Assembly: GCA_015501595.1 (NCBI GenBank)
Contig: JADNRX010000645.1
Location: forward strand, 1-28,100
Source of the DNA: Hymenopellis radicata
Taxonomy: Eukaryota > Basidiomycota > Agaricomycetes > Agaricales > Physalacriaceae
Direction: 5' to 3'
Length of the DNA: 28,100 nucleotides
Under the pieces are notes generated by a model, which did no database searches, had not been told where the DNA came from, and was given only the letters and a program-made list of their open reading frames with translations. Positions 1 through 9,926 of the stretch are shown here, piece after piece. The translations under genes and the position numbers were made by a program. Positions within the stretch are counted from its first letter, which is position 1, and each line of letters begins with the position of its first letter.

Positions 1-175
1 CAACGGTGTCACACTGGAGCCGACCTCAGTCGCGCCGAGAGTACCGCCGAAGCAGAGGGTCTGGACTCTATGGTATGCCCCACAGCCACTGCAAGTTAGT
101 CTCTCCTAGCCAGCCAACGATACACATGACGGCGAGCGAGCATGTGTATGTAGTCTGTTTTTAATCGCGCCTGCC
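1..175. other. No gene seen before the inverted-repeat element
   Basis: No coding sequence, RNA gene or repeat was recognised here. The stretch ends at the inverted-repeat element that begins near 176. Confidence 0.4.
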
Positions 176-232
176 TTGTATGGGGAACCCGGTGATTATG
201 TCACCTGCCTCATTCGGTAGGAGTTTCCCATG
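176..232 (+). repeat. Left terminal inverted repeat
   Basis: This 57-bp arm matches the reverse complement of 571-627 without a mismatch. The homology stops abruptly on both sides. Confidence 0.85.
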
Positions 233-622
233 TACTTGCTAGGCAGTGAACTTCGACGGGAGTGTGTTCTCCTTTGAAAATTTATGCCCCTTGGATATAT
301 ACTACATTATATCAGGCTGTGCTACGGTTTTCGGGGGGTTCTAGGGCTTGTGGGGCAGCTCGGTGTGCAACATTTTGAGCAGGCTTCGGCAACTTCCGTG
401 GCTCCGGCACGAAGCCGAGCATTATCGTTGCACGGTTTTCAGATGCTCACTGCCACCGGGAAATTTTTTGGGGGGTTGCAATGGTAAATTAGGACACAAC
501 TAAGTCGCACTGACCCAACATATTGAACACGTAGGCTGAGGTGAGGAGACTTTTGCCGCGCAAATTAGCCCATGGGAAACTCCTACCGAATGAGGCAGGT
601 GACATAATCACCGGGTTCCCCA
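181..622. mobile_element. MITE-like element with perfect terminal inverted repeats
   Basis: The first 52 bases (181-232) are the exact reverse complement of the last 52 (571-622). The termini read TGGGGAACCC and GGGTTCCCCA. Each end is flanked by TA (179-180 and 623-624), as expected for a target-site duplication made by Tc1/mariner-type transposases; with the flanking TTGTA/TACAA the symmetry extends to 57 bp. The 338-bp interior has only short open frames and no transposase, so the element would be non-autonomous and mobilised in trans. Perfect identity of the arms suggests recent insertion or gene conversion. The superfamily is inferred from the TA and the size only. Confidence 0.75.
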
Positions 623-627
623 TACAA
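571..627 (-). repeat. Right terminal inverted repeat
   Basis: This is the partner arm of 176-232, inverted and identical across 57 bp. Confidence 0.85.
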
Positions 628-774
628 GTTAAAACAGGACTAACTGCAAGTATTGTCCGAACTTATCAATAGTTTGAAGTAAATCTGTAGTCTTTTCAAG
701 TGGTTCATGAAATGTGTGCCAGGAAACACAAAATGTTAGGAAACTTGAAGATTTACGAACATCGGTCGGCCGTT

Positions 775-988
775 CCGAACATTGGCAAGTCATCCCGAAC
801 ATTTTGACATTGAAATGACTCGAAAATGTTCGGAATTCTACTCAAATGTTCGGGAATCTTCGGGTTTGACTGATTTTCTCACGCATTCCCGAACATTTCA
901 CGCTTTTCGAACTTTGCAAGACCTTTTCATTTGAGACAACGGAACGGCTACTTGTACAAAGTTTTAGGACTGTCGGACAATGTTCGGG
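775..988. repeat. Cluster of six CCGAACATT motifs in both orientations
   Basis: The 9-mer CCGAACATT occurs at 775-783, 795-803 and 889-897 on the plus strand, and its reverse complement at 825-833, 845-853 and 979-987. Four of the copies extend to CCCGAACATT. Partial copies sit nearby (about 655 and 755). Six copies in about 210 bp is far above chance. They could be binding sites for a transcription factor, or subterminal sites of a mobile element; no gene model explains them. Confidence 0.6.
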
Positions 989-1013
989 GGATAATATTGT
1001 CCACTTTTGGGAC

Positions 1014-1300
1014 TCATAGTCTTCTCTTGAAGAACTGAAACACGTACGGGATCCACGCCATCTTGGGCTGGACACTGTGTGACACGAGGAGGTGCACGAG
1101 CTCTTGCGCACTGAAGTCTGCGTCGCTCACGCGGGCGAGGATCGCGTCGACATTGTCGCCGGGCCGCCGGGCCAGGCCTAGGTGAGCGAGTTTCGCGTCG
1201 AGGACAATATGGCCAAGGTCGGAGTCACCGAGAGATCAGGATTGCAAGCTCCGGCGATTCAACAGCCAGAACGCAAAGTCTGCAAAGTCGTTTGTCCGGC
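1014..1300 (-). pseudogene. Decayed class II (ligninolytic-type) peroxidase fragment
   Basis: Read on the minus strand, 1211-1014 encodes a stretch with DNVDAILARVSDADFSAQEL followed by VHLLVSHSV. It resembles the region around the proximal haem histidine of fungal class II peroxidases (family pattern SVxxILARFxDAGFSxxEVVxLLASHSV). Just upstream, at about 1215-1300, the words NDFADFAF and, after a frame change, an NxPGA-like remnant recall the family's DFVQFA...SNCPGAP segment. The fragment lacks the N-terminal half with the distal histidine, its frames are broken, and it runs quickly into a stop after an FQFF remnant (compare FDTQFF). It is a partial, frameshifted relic, not a working enzyme. 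The assignment rests on remembered family motifs. Confidence 0.5.
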
Positions 1301-1800
1301 ACCTCGATCGAGTTGCCGCAACTTTGCCACCTGTGTTACTGAGATTCCACCTCACCCAGGTTTTATATAGATCAGATTCAGAGTCCCCACTACGGCGCTT
1401 GATGGAATTGAATACCGTTGCATAAGTCAGAAGCCCTACCATAACCTACTATGAGGCCAGGCCTATTCAAAGTGCAGGTCATTGACACTTGCAGCGGCCA
1501 TTCAAATTTAGTCCTCAAAACGCCCGAAACGCCCATCCTTTCACTTCGTAGTGAGAGTTACGAACCTACCTCTCCCTCGATTATTTCATTGACCGTGTCC
1601 CAAAGAAAGAAAGCTGGTGCAACTTTACGGTCAATGGGTAACCGGCAATCAGTCGTACTTCAGATGACTACCCAAAAATGACAGCAACATCCGCCGTGGG
1701 AAATCTCAATTATCTCGGCATTGGCGGTGCAATCCGTAGTGCTCTCTACTCTTCTCCTCACCGTCACCATCGTCGTCGCCGCCTGGCACACAATTCCACC
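1301..1800. other. Upstream region of the BAR-SH3 gene, no gene seen
   Basis: Only short open frames occur here, without recognisable domains or consistent splice structure. The part just before 1801 is C-rich and ends in the favourable start context ACCATGA, so it probably includes the promoter and leader of the next gene. Confidence 0.4.
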
Positions 1801-3493
1801 ATGAAGGGCTTCACAAAGGCCGTGAAACGGTACGCCTCGTATATCAATTACAGTCTGAATACCGCGCTGACCTAGGGAGCAGAACGCCGTTTATGGTGAC
1901 ATCTAAAGTGGGAATGTCCAAAAGTCGGTATTACTCGCTAGAATACTGGATATATGCCTGAAACGCGGCGCGACAGAGAGCAATGACCCCGAATTCGACG
2001 AGTACCAGCACCATTTTGCGAATATGGAACAGGCGTCGGAGAAGTTGCTCAAGGACACGAAAGCCTTCATGGACGCTGTCAATGGTATCATAACGTCCCG
2101 CGAATTGTTTGATGGGTCATTAGCTGAATCGGTTTAGGTCTCTTTACGTGCGGGGCTGGCTACGGAACCCACTTTTCTACGATCATGCATCCTATCGCGG
2201 GGGAGTACGACCTGTTGGGCAAGCATCCAGAGGCGTCGCACACCATTCACAGCGTGGACAAGTACCAGAATGCCATGGAAGAACTCCGCGCTAGTATCGG
2301 GCCCGAATTGGAGCTCATTGAGAGCCGAATCATGGGTCCCACCAAGGAGCTGCAGACTATACTGAAGATGATTAGGAAGAGTATCACTAAACGAGAACAC
2401 AAGGTGCGTGTCTAATCGAATCGTGTGCCATTTGAGACTGAACATATAACAGTTGACGGATTACGACCGCTTCAACCAGTCCTTGACGAAGCTGAGAGAC
2501 AAGAAGGAAAAGTCTCTGAGTGATGAGAAGAATCTGTTCAAGGTATGATTTTCCGCGTCTCCGTCCCTGTCGCTCATTCCATCTAGCTGGAGCAAGACTT
2601 TGAACTGGCGACCAACGAATATGATTATATCAATACCGCGTTGAAGAACGATCTCCCTCGGTTCATGACCCTCTCGACTCAATTCATCGATCCCCTCTTC
2701 CATTCCTTCTTCTACATGCAGTACGTTTGGTTCCGTCCTTTCTGGCCAACAAACCTCCTCACAGCGACCAAGGCTCAACATCTTCTATATTATCCTGGAG
2801 AAGATGAACGGATTTGCCGAGGAAGCCAAATATGATATCGCCAGTATTCCAGGAAGCCAAATCGGTGAAGAGTATGAGAATGCACGTACAGATGCCTGGA
2901 GTCGGATCGAAGAACTCAATATCACGAAGAGGATCATATCTGTTTGTGGGTCCTATTTTCCACAAGGCGTAGCGACATAATTCTCACGTCCTCAACAGCA
3001 AAATTGGTGCAACAGAATCGCGCGAATGGCGGTGGTGCTGCATTGGGTCGATCCGCCACCACAGCCACCACGGCATCGAAAACTACTCCTCCGATGTCAC
3101 GTACGGCATCTACCGCGTCTTCCTTTGTGAAGAAAGCGCCACCACCACCACCTGGAGCTGCTGCTGCGCCTCCTCCACCTTACACACCCGCGGCAACAGC
3201 TGCTGCGACCAAACGAGCCCCTCCACCTCCTCCGCCACTGAAACCCAAGCCGAAGCCTGCGGTCCAATATGTTGTTGCGTTATACGACTTTGCAGCGCAG
3301 GCTGACGGCGATCTATCTTTCAACACGGGTGATAGAATAGAGATTGTAGAGCGTACTGCGAGCGCGGAGGATTGGTGGACGGGAAGGCTGAATGGGCAGC
3401 AAGGAGTGTTCCCTGGTAAGTACCTTCTTAATTCAAAGCTATGCTGATGGAGACTGATTCTCTGAATCAGGCAACTATGTCCAAGACACGTAA
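1801..3493 (+). CDS. rvs167: BAR-SH3 endocytosis protein, Rvs167/amphiphysin family
   Basis: The product would bind and curve membrane at endocytic sites and link it to actin. Nine exons join in phase: 1801-1829, 1883-1927, 1981-2084, 2138-2403, 2453-2542, 2587-2720, 2773-2945, 2999-3415 and 3471-3493, giving 426 residues, a usual length for the family. The start [10 protein letters not shown] is the typical amphipathic N-terminus. The BAR domain covers about residues 5-240, with [16 protein letters not shown] and KREHKLTDYDRF readable across introns. A Ser/Thr/Ala-rich linker (about 300-325) and a proline-rich stretch (about 328-367) precede an SH3 domain (about 371-426) with ALYDF, a tryptophan pair in EDWWTG and a GVFPGNYV end. 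The seventh donor (GTGGGT at 2946) was chosen because it keeps phase. Introns are 44-55 nt. No disruption was seen; function is confident by family. Confidence 0.93.
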
Positions 3494-5323
3494 AGGAGGC
3501 TTGATGGAGGCAGAGAGTCTGGACTCCGTATAATACTTATCTATTTTCGTTTTCAACGGAAGATACTATTTGGGAAACTTCATTTCCAAGTCTTGTGGCG
3601 CAAAAACCAGCCGCCAAGCTAGTGACGACGCGTGATGAGGAGAGAGAAAGAGCCTGGTTTGGGGGTGAGGACCCGGCTGAGGGGAGACGAAGCAGACGAG
3701 ACGGTTTCCGCGGGAGACGCCACACCAGGGTGTGGATGGGGAAACCGAATCGCCACGGGCAGCCGAGGACTCGGGTGGAAGGCTGACCTGGTCCTGGACA
3801 CGGATCCAGACCAACCCACCACGTAGAGGGGAGAAAAAGAGCGAGTGCTGGTCGAGGTGAGCGAGCAAGACGCGCGACTTCCTAATCCCCAAAAAGACAT
3901 GTATATTTAGACGATCTGGCTGGCCGTCTCTTAGACTTCTTGATGAGACCCCGGACCTCGCGAAGTTTGCGCTCTCTTTCGTTTCGGGACCTTGTCGGAC
4001 TGCTGGTGGCGAACGTTCATTCTCTGAAGGTCGCAACCAGGTGGGCTGGAATCAACACTTGATGTCCTCACCTGGTCAACGGCTCCCTTCTTCGACCTCG
4101 ACTGTCGACAAGGCAGTTGCTATTCTCGCCGCTGCTTCCGCTCCTTTATCTACTTCATGACCCCATTTTACGGCTAACACAATCATTACCTTACCATCTA
4201 GTCTAGTTTTACTGTATATTCACTGTAGTTGTATATACGGCGGCTGAAGCGCTGAAGCCCGAGGCATTTGCGACTGTCAGTGTTTCGGTTCGCGAGTGAT
4301 CCACATTCGACTTATTCGAGCGTTGCCCTGGCCTTCGGGCCTTGAAGCTTGAAGCTTGAGCGTCTGCGCGTCATTGTGGTCTTCAAATGGACATGTGATG
4401 CCATGATAACGACTTCTCTTTCCGTTACCATAATCGCGTCGCAACCCAAGTCTTCAACACAGCCCATCGCAGCTGACCTCGTCATGTCGGGGCCCAAGGG
4501 AACCTTTCCCCACACACAGAGTCGACGCACTGTCAATCAAACTCTCTTCTAACTTCTCCGGCTTGTATTTGCACCTGTGCCATCGCGAACAAACACGAAA
4601 ATCAATCATTCCCTGATGAAGTGGGGTTCGCGTCAAATAGAGTATTCCGGTCTCGACTCTCAACAGCTCGTTGGCTATGAATGTAAGTACGTGGAGTTTG
4701 AGGCGGTGAATACTCGTTCTCGAAGTATCTGGCGCGATGGCGGTGTGTTTTTCTGGAAGCGCTATCTATATCGTGCTTAAGCGCCTGCACAGGTCACAAC
4801 AGCTATCTTACCTTGTGGCCACCTCGCGGCGGAGTGCTCTCAGCGCGTGTAACGTCGAACACAGATGGTATACGACGCGAAACGTTGTGTATGTCGCGAC
4901 TACTGCGATCAGCGACGATCCTCGTAGATTAGCGTATGAGATTGCTATCGAACGCGTGCTGATGATATGACATGCGGGCGTCTAAGCGCTCGCCCTCGGC
5001 GTGGATCACGGAGGCTGCGCAAGTACCTTTCGTTAGCAGCTCCAGAGCAGAGGCGAAAACGCAGTTCAGCGTGTCGAGGAATGGAAATAACGTATGAGGA
5101 AAGGGTCCACAAGTGTACACGGGATGTCACCGAGTCATCCGTGAGCTCATTTTTGAGTCAAGGGAAGACGCAAAGCTCGGACTACGCTTCCGGAGGCACG
5201 CGAAATGCGGAATAGAGTCGTTCATGCAGTGTGATCTGATGAAATGAGTCTTGTCGAGGCAGTGACTCACCCTGACGTGCATTCCGGATTTTCCTCCCTC
5301 ATCGCCTTGATCAGTCGCGTGGA
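3494..5323. other. Long stretch without a convincing gene
   Basis: About 1.8 kb contain only short overlapping open frames in several phases, with no domain or consistent splice structure. A 7-bp inverted pair (CCACACC at 3720-3726, GGTGTGG at 3729-3735) is present but isolated. The first part should hold the 3' end of the BAR-SH3 transcript and the last part the promoter of the DUF6699-like gene. Confidence 0.4.
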
Positions 5324-5332
5324 TATATATAA
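5324..5332 (+). promoter_or_regulatory. TATA box of the DUF6699-like gene
   Basis: TATATATAA lies 34 bases before the ATG at 5367. This supports 5367 as the start over an upstream in-frame ATG at 5244, since a start at 5244 would place the TATA box inside the coding sequence. The context at 5367 (CCACAATGCC) is also good. Confidence 0.6.
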
Positions 5333-5366
5333 TGACTCGCGTTCTGCTGCAGCTACCCACACCACA

Positions 5367-6011
5367 ATGCCCGCCGTACACTATCCCGCACAACAGTACC
5401 ACTACGCGATGCAGCCGCCCACCCCGGCGCCGCAGTACCTGGATCTGCCATCATTAGCACCCGTCGCGGGGTCATATGGGGCATCATACATCCCCCTGCC
5501 CGCGATGTCATGCAAACCCCATGCCGTGCTCGCGCCCTACCAGCCTTACGGCTTCGTATTCAATCTCACGCTCCCCGTCGAGAATCTCTACGACCCGCGG
5601 AGCCACTTCCCTACGCAGTACCTCGCGCAGCCCGCGACCACCCCCGCGCTGCCCAAACTGATCATCACCCTCAAGGACATGCCAAGGTGGCAGATTCACG
5701 TCGTCCCGAGCACGACGGCGTATGTGACCGTCCACGACGTGCTGTTCGCGATCTACACGCAGCTGCGCATCGGAGTGGTCGACGGCGAGTGTGCCCAGGT
5801 GTTTGCCGCCAGCCGCCCAGACGCGGACCTGCGCGGGAGCGTGCGCGCCGCGTTCTACAGGCGTCTCCAGGCGCTGCCCGAGCCGTATAGACGGGTGGAG
5901 CAGGAGAAGGGCGTCAAGCGCGTCGACTTTCTCGGCGCCAAGGTCCGCTTTGCGGGGCTCACCCCCAAGAGCCCCCGGAGTCCCGACGAGTGGGTGCTCC
6001 TCGTCTCATAG
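5367..6011 (+). CDS. DUF6699-like protein, function unknown
   Basis: An uninterrupted frame of 214 residues begins MPAVHYPAQQ. The first 60 residues are rich in Pro, Tyr and Ala. The folded part follows: a region with YDPRSHFP, then LPKLIITLKDMPRWQIHVV, a TVHDVLFAIYTQLR helix, a basic segment with AAFYRRLQALPEPYRR, and a C-terminus ending GLTPKSPRSPDEWVLLVS. The pattern of a strand ending in W-x-I-x-V, followed by VxDVLxAIYxxLR and a C-terminal W, is what I associate with DUF6699, common and often multicopy in Agaricomycetes and of unknown role. No signal peptide or membrane segment is seen. The gene is GC-rich in its coding part, has no intron and carries its own TATA box. Confidence 0.8.
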   Translation: MPAVHYPAQQYHYAMQPPTPAPQYLDLPSLAPVAGSYGASYIPLPAMSCKPHAVLAPYQPYGFVFNLTLPVENLYDPRSHFPTQYLAQPATTPALPKLIITLKDMPRWQIHVVPSTTAYVTVHDVLFAIYTQLRIGVVDGECAQVFAASRPDADLRGSVRAAFYRRLQALPEPYRRVEQEKGVKRVDFLGAKVRFAGLTPKSPRSPDEWVLLVS

Positions 6012-7027
6012 CGCGACAACCAAGATCCATTTATCCCATCCCATTCGCATTCACCCTTGCTGTCGCGCTATGCATTCGATACCCCTTGCACCCATATACC
6101 CCCCAACCCAGAACACTGTATCCTTATAAAATCATATCTGTTAGCTGTAGTCTTATTCTTACCTATCTCAACCTCTGTATGACCTGAAATGACGAAATAC
6201 ACATACATGAAGCCTAGCATCGTTTGACCTTGAGTCCCGAGGTGGGAGACACGAGCAACGCAGTTGTTTATATAGTCCAGGAGAACAATGGGCACGAGTC
6301 AGTCGCGAGTGGGCGACGCGTAAGTGCGAACAATGACATGAGTCAAAGTGTCAAAGCAGGAGCAACCGAGCCAGTGACTCTGCCGACGCGTCCATACACG
6401 TGGACGTATACGCAATAAACCATGTGTGCAAGACGGATTCATAAATGAGAAGTTTCCGAGTTCACGAGCGATATGTAGTATAGGCAGGGAGACTGGACAG
6501 GCCTGACACGCATGCCTTACTGTGAGCAGTCAAAAGACGAGAGTAGAGAGGATCTCATCCATGTAGATACCCGGGAAATCATGTAAGTCTCGGTCGGATT
6601 GCACACCCAATTTGAGAGCGTTTCATGCATTGGTGGTACAGATAGACAATCATATTATCATTATATGTTGCGCTTCTTCTCCATGTCTCTATGAATGTTC
6701 AAGGAGCCGCCGTTCTCCAATCCTATCACGGACTTCAGCTAAGAATGCAAGAAAAACGCGCAGTCGTACCGCCAAAGATGTCTCCGGGCTCTATGGTTTC
6801 GTCGCGACCCATCAAGATGTCGAGATGCAGGTTTGATTGGGGGAGCGCGGGCATGTGGGGGTTCTAACGAAGAATTAAAGGAAAGCTCTTCCATGAAACG
6901 CAGACACACGAACTGCAGAGACGATCTTGCGTTCCATCAACAGCCGCATGGGGGCGTGCATGCCATACACATTTCGCTGCATCGTGAGCTTCAGGTTATC
7001 CTGGGTCTCCTCCCACTACATGCTAGT
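6012..7027. other. Intergenic stretch, no gene recognised
   Basis: The region holds the likely 3' flank of the DUF6699-like gene and then about 0.9 kb of short open frames without domain signal. It ends where the first long direct repeat begins (CAGCACACATACAACT). Confidence 0.35.
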
Positions 7028-7531
7028 CAGCACACATACAACTATTAATGAAGGCTTCGCACCGATTCTAGACGGCCCTTCAAGCCGCTCTCTGTCTTTA
7101 TTTCCGTGGCGATCGTCCGCGGTCCATATTGAAGGGTATCGTGCAGACCGAGACTGCCAGCGGTTTCCTGCACTGAGGCAGTCTTGGCAGCAGCGGAGGG
7201 CACAATTCTGTATGAGGGATCCTAAGAGAAATTCAGCGAAAACTCGCGAAATGCTCGACAATTGCTGACCATGATGGCGGTAAGAGGTGGACGCGTCAAC
7301 GCGTGACAGTCTCGATTGATGTGACTTCGTGTGACTGTGATGTCGATGATTGATTGCGCCACGAAAGGCCGGCTCTCACACCGGAGCACACTTGCTTTTC
7401 ATTGGAGTCAAAGAAAAAAGAATTGCATTTCGAGGGCTGTAGTAACTATTGCGTAAAGAAAGGCGACAAACCACGGGTGCATCAAAACCTCCTAGGGAAA
7501 ACCTCATTGAGGAGAAAGCCCCAGTGAGGAA
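7028..7531 (+). repeat. Long direct repeat, copy 1
   Basis: This copy matches 10724-11231 in the same orientation with point differences and small indels. Shared landmarks in order are CAGCACACATACAACT, TTCCGTGGCGATCGT, CGCGGTCCATATTG, GCTGACCATGATGGCGG, TCGATTGATGTGACTT, CACGGGTGCATCAAAACC, and a purine-rich tail made of three similar units around CCTAGGG, CCTCATTGAGG and CCAGTGAGG. Homology stops sharply at both ends. It does not start TG and end CA, so it is not an obvious LTR. It lies beyond the 3' end of the minus-strand genes to its right. Confidence 0.8.
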
Positions 7532-7599
7532 CGAGTCGCCCGCCATAACATTTCCACAGACAGCAGTTCCTCTTGTGCCGGTTCTAAGTACCTACCTAG

Positions 7600-8112
7600 C
7601 TACCTTGAAGGGAAATATCCGGCGCTAGATTTGCCGATGACGGCGACCGCTTCGATGACTTCAATCGACATAGCACTGATCTCTCCGCGGCCGACGATAG
7701 CTTGAAGAAAGTCTATCGCCGTTGATTGGATGACAAGGTTTTGCGGTTGCATCCTTGAACCCCATGTGGCTTTCGAATACTACATCAGCAATCAATGCGC
7801 AATGAAGTACGAAAACGCACCGTAACAAAAGCTCCGCAAGAAGCTCTAAATAGTTGACATCGGGATCAGGGAATCCAGCGCTCTCAACCCCTGCACATAA
7901 ACGGTCGACGACACCAAATAATAGAAAAAGATGGAATGATTATAGGCCAGTCTGATAACGAAACGAGCTCAAAGACAAGCCGCACCATTTTCAAGCACCT
8001 CCCGTGAAGCATACCAGCAAGGATCGTCCGAATCCTTCGATGTAGTAGTATATGCAGTCCAACGCTCAATGTCATACTGTCCACTGCCCTGACGCTCATT
8101 GAACCTAGACAT
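7600..8112 (-). CDS. Possible minus-strand gene or 3' continuation, function unknown
   Basis: An ATG at 8112 opens MSRFNERQGSGQYDIERW followed by TAYTTTSKDSDDPCWYASRE. A further minus-strand segment at about 7895-7820 reads GFPDPDVNYLELLAELLL, and a last one ends IEVIEAVAVIGKSSAGYFPS before a stop at 7600-7602. The composition looks coding, but joining them is not secure. The first intron would need GTGCGG to TGCAG (95 nt), and the second either a 67-nt intron ending TCAAG or a one-base repair. The ATG overlaps the stop of the larger gene at 8105, which is odd for two fungal genes. An alternative is a 79-nt intron (donor GTATTT, TCTAAC branch-like site, acceptor TCTAG) that would make this the C-terminus of that gene. 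No family recognised. Confidence 0.35.
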
Positions 8113-9779
8113 GTTTTCGGTGGTTAGACTGCATGGATTTCGTCAGTGTTTGCTCAGTTTCCAGAAGAACGTAAACGAAATACCCAGTACGATTCGGCAC
8201 ATCACCACGGTGCGTACGTTTTCCAGGCGGTGGGTTCTCGGGAGACCTATTGGGAGCTGGTCTTTTCTTAGACGAGCTAGGGCTAGGTGGTGAGTCGTCG
8301 GGAGACCTATCGGGAGCTTGTTCTTTCCAGTCGTGAGACAAGCCAGGCCCAGGTGGTGGATGTGAAGATGAGCCGACCGAGGGAGATGCCATTGTCAGTG
8401 CCGGTGGTCCCATTGGGCTGGAGCACCATGGTGTTCGCCAAACAGTCGATTTCGACCAAAGACTGTCAGCGATTTCCGTTGGGTGTGTCTGAATGTGTTT
8501 CCTATCATCCTCCAACTCCTCCGACAACCGCTTAGCTAGCCGACGAAGGAAAAGAAACAATTGGACTATATGAAGTGGATGGTCCAGAGGAAATTTGTAT
8601 ACTGGTTCCTGAGAGACTCCAATTTCCTCTTCGTTCCAGAATGACACATAAACTTCTACCCCCCTACCATCCAAGGTGATTCCAAAGAGAGTCCGGCTTT
8701 GCAAGCACAGAGCACGTCGTTGCCGCTGCGCGGTTGACAAGGTCATAAACACCCGCCGGCGCGCTTGACGCTCCTGCTTGGTCGGGTTTTTGTGTTCCAA
8801 ACCCATGACAATGATGCGTAAGTCATGCGTGTCGAGGGTGACAGATTTTTGGAGATGAACGTTGGAATATAGAGAGAATAGGAGGTAGGCGTCGGATGTA
8901 GTTCGAGGAGCGGCCGACGAAGGCGGTCTCTTCCTTTTAAGCGCTTGGTAAATTTCGTATGCAAAAATAGGAGGGGAGGTGACGATAGTATCAGGGTGGA
9001 TCTCTGTGGTGGATGCAGGATTCTCTTGTAGGAAAAGATGTTCTTCTAGACTGCAAAGAGAGTGATGAACGGTCGTATATACTTTATAAAACAACGTACC
9101 AAACTTCAAATTCGTTAAACTCACACTTTTTGTCATCATGCGCATCCTTGTATGGAAATTCAAAGACGTCGGCTACCAAAGCATCCAAGTTGCGCCTGTA
9201 GGTCGCCTCCGTTATCTTCCGCGAATTCTCCTGCTTCCGCTTCGAGGTCTCAACATCCCGCCATAGAGTGAGCAATATGTTGAAGCTTCCCCGGATCGCA
9301 CGCGAGTCGTCGTTGTCTGAGTCGTCGTTGTCTGACTCTTGGAGGAGGTTTGCTTCGCGGGCTGCATCGACAACGGCCTTGCGAAAAGGCGCTGCTTGGA
9401 ACTTCTCAAACGGAATTGGAGGGTTCGGAACCTGAAAATTGTTGGAAATGATAAAAAGAATGCAATGCAAGAAGACGATCATGTACCCGCCACCATTCCG
9501 CCGGAAGTACGAGTTCGGTCATGGATTTTACGGTTGCCAGGGCCTGTTGAATAATCGGGTTTTCTTCGGGTTCCAACCAAACTCCTGAGTGCAGAGCCCA
9601 GTCCGTGAAGTCGTCGTCGTTGTTAGCCACTCTGCTAAGATGTCAAGAGATAGCTTGATGATAAAGGATAAAGCGTACGTCGAAGGTGTCTGCTTCTTTG
9701 CATTATTGCTAAGTGGACATGAGCAAGACCCTAGATGGCTGAGACACTGTGCTTACGAAGATTTAAGGAGGGACCCCAT
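8105..9779 (-). CDS. Five-exon gene of unknown function, possible PD-(D/E)XK-like core
   Basis: Five exons keep one frame: 9779-9757, 9708-9679, 9634-9487, 9431-9100 and 9050-8105, giving 492 residues; introns are 44-55 nt. The start MGSLLKSS was chosen because only this upstream ATG connects in phase through two good donors (GTAAGC, GTACGC). The protein has an N-terminal part with WLEPEENPIIQQAL, an acidic SDNDDSDNDDS repeat (about 100-110), and a central region (about 230-350) where D254, E263 and K265 (DLRIIVMGLEHKN) are followed by a basic helix and a strand GITLDGRGVEVYVSFW. That order resembles the D...ExK core of restriction-endonuclease-like folds; this is inference from pattern only. 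The C-terminus (about 405-490) is disordered, Pro/Ser/Lys-rich and partly duplicated. It may continue through a further intron towards 7600. A possible TATA lies near 9820-9826. Confidence 0.65.
8230..8358 (-). repeat. Imperfect tandem duplication inside the unknown gene
   Basis: Two units of about 60-66 bp share GGGAGACCTAT and GGGAGCT, and end in CCAGGTGGTGG or CTAGGTGGTG. They encode two versions of a Pro/Ser-rich segment (APDRSPDDSPP and APNRSPENPPP), so the disordered tail grew by local duplication. Confidence 0.7.
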
Positions 9780-9926
9780 GTTGACGTTGAACGTAGATCT
9801 GAGCTGGTGGTGGTGGTGGTTTATAAGAGGGGCAAGTTTGTCTTTGTATGCTCGAAGGCTCTCGTTTCACCGGTGTCTACTTAAGTATGTCGGCGGCGCA
9901 ACTAATTGTGTCTCAGTTCTACGCTG
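9780..9926. promoter_or_regulatory. Shared promoter region of a divergent gene pair
   Basis: Only 147 bases separate the proposed ATG of the minus-strand gene (9779) from the proposed ATG of the plus-strand coiled-coil gene (9927). The region has a GGT repeat and a minus-strand TTATAAA-like element at about 9820-9826, some 40 bases from the minus-strand start. The two genes may be co-regulated; that is inferred from spacing only. Confidence 0.4.

Noticed and set aside
3566..4036. 156-codon minus-strand frame
   Set aside because: It starts without an ATG, and overlaps open frames on both strands, with no domain signal; low stop density in GC-rich DNA explains it.
5244..5366. Upstream ATG of the DUF6699-like gene at 5244
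   Set aside because: The TATA box at 5324-5332 lies downstream of it, so transcription should begin after 5244.
5510..5890. Arg-rich frame inside the DUF6699-like gene
   Set aside because: It is the out-of-frame shadow of a GC-rich coding region.
9406..9482. ATG at 9482 as the start of the unknown minus-strand gene
   Set aside because: It lies inside a good intron (GTACAT...TTTTCAG); the upstream exons join in phase to an ATG at 9779.
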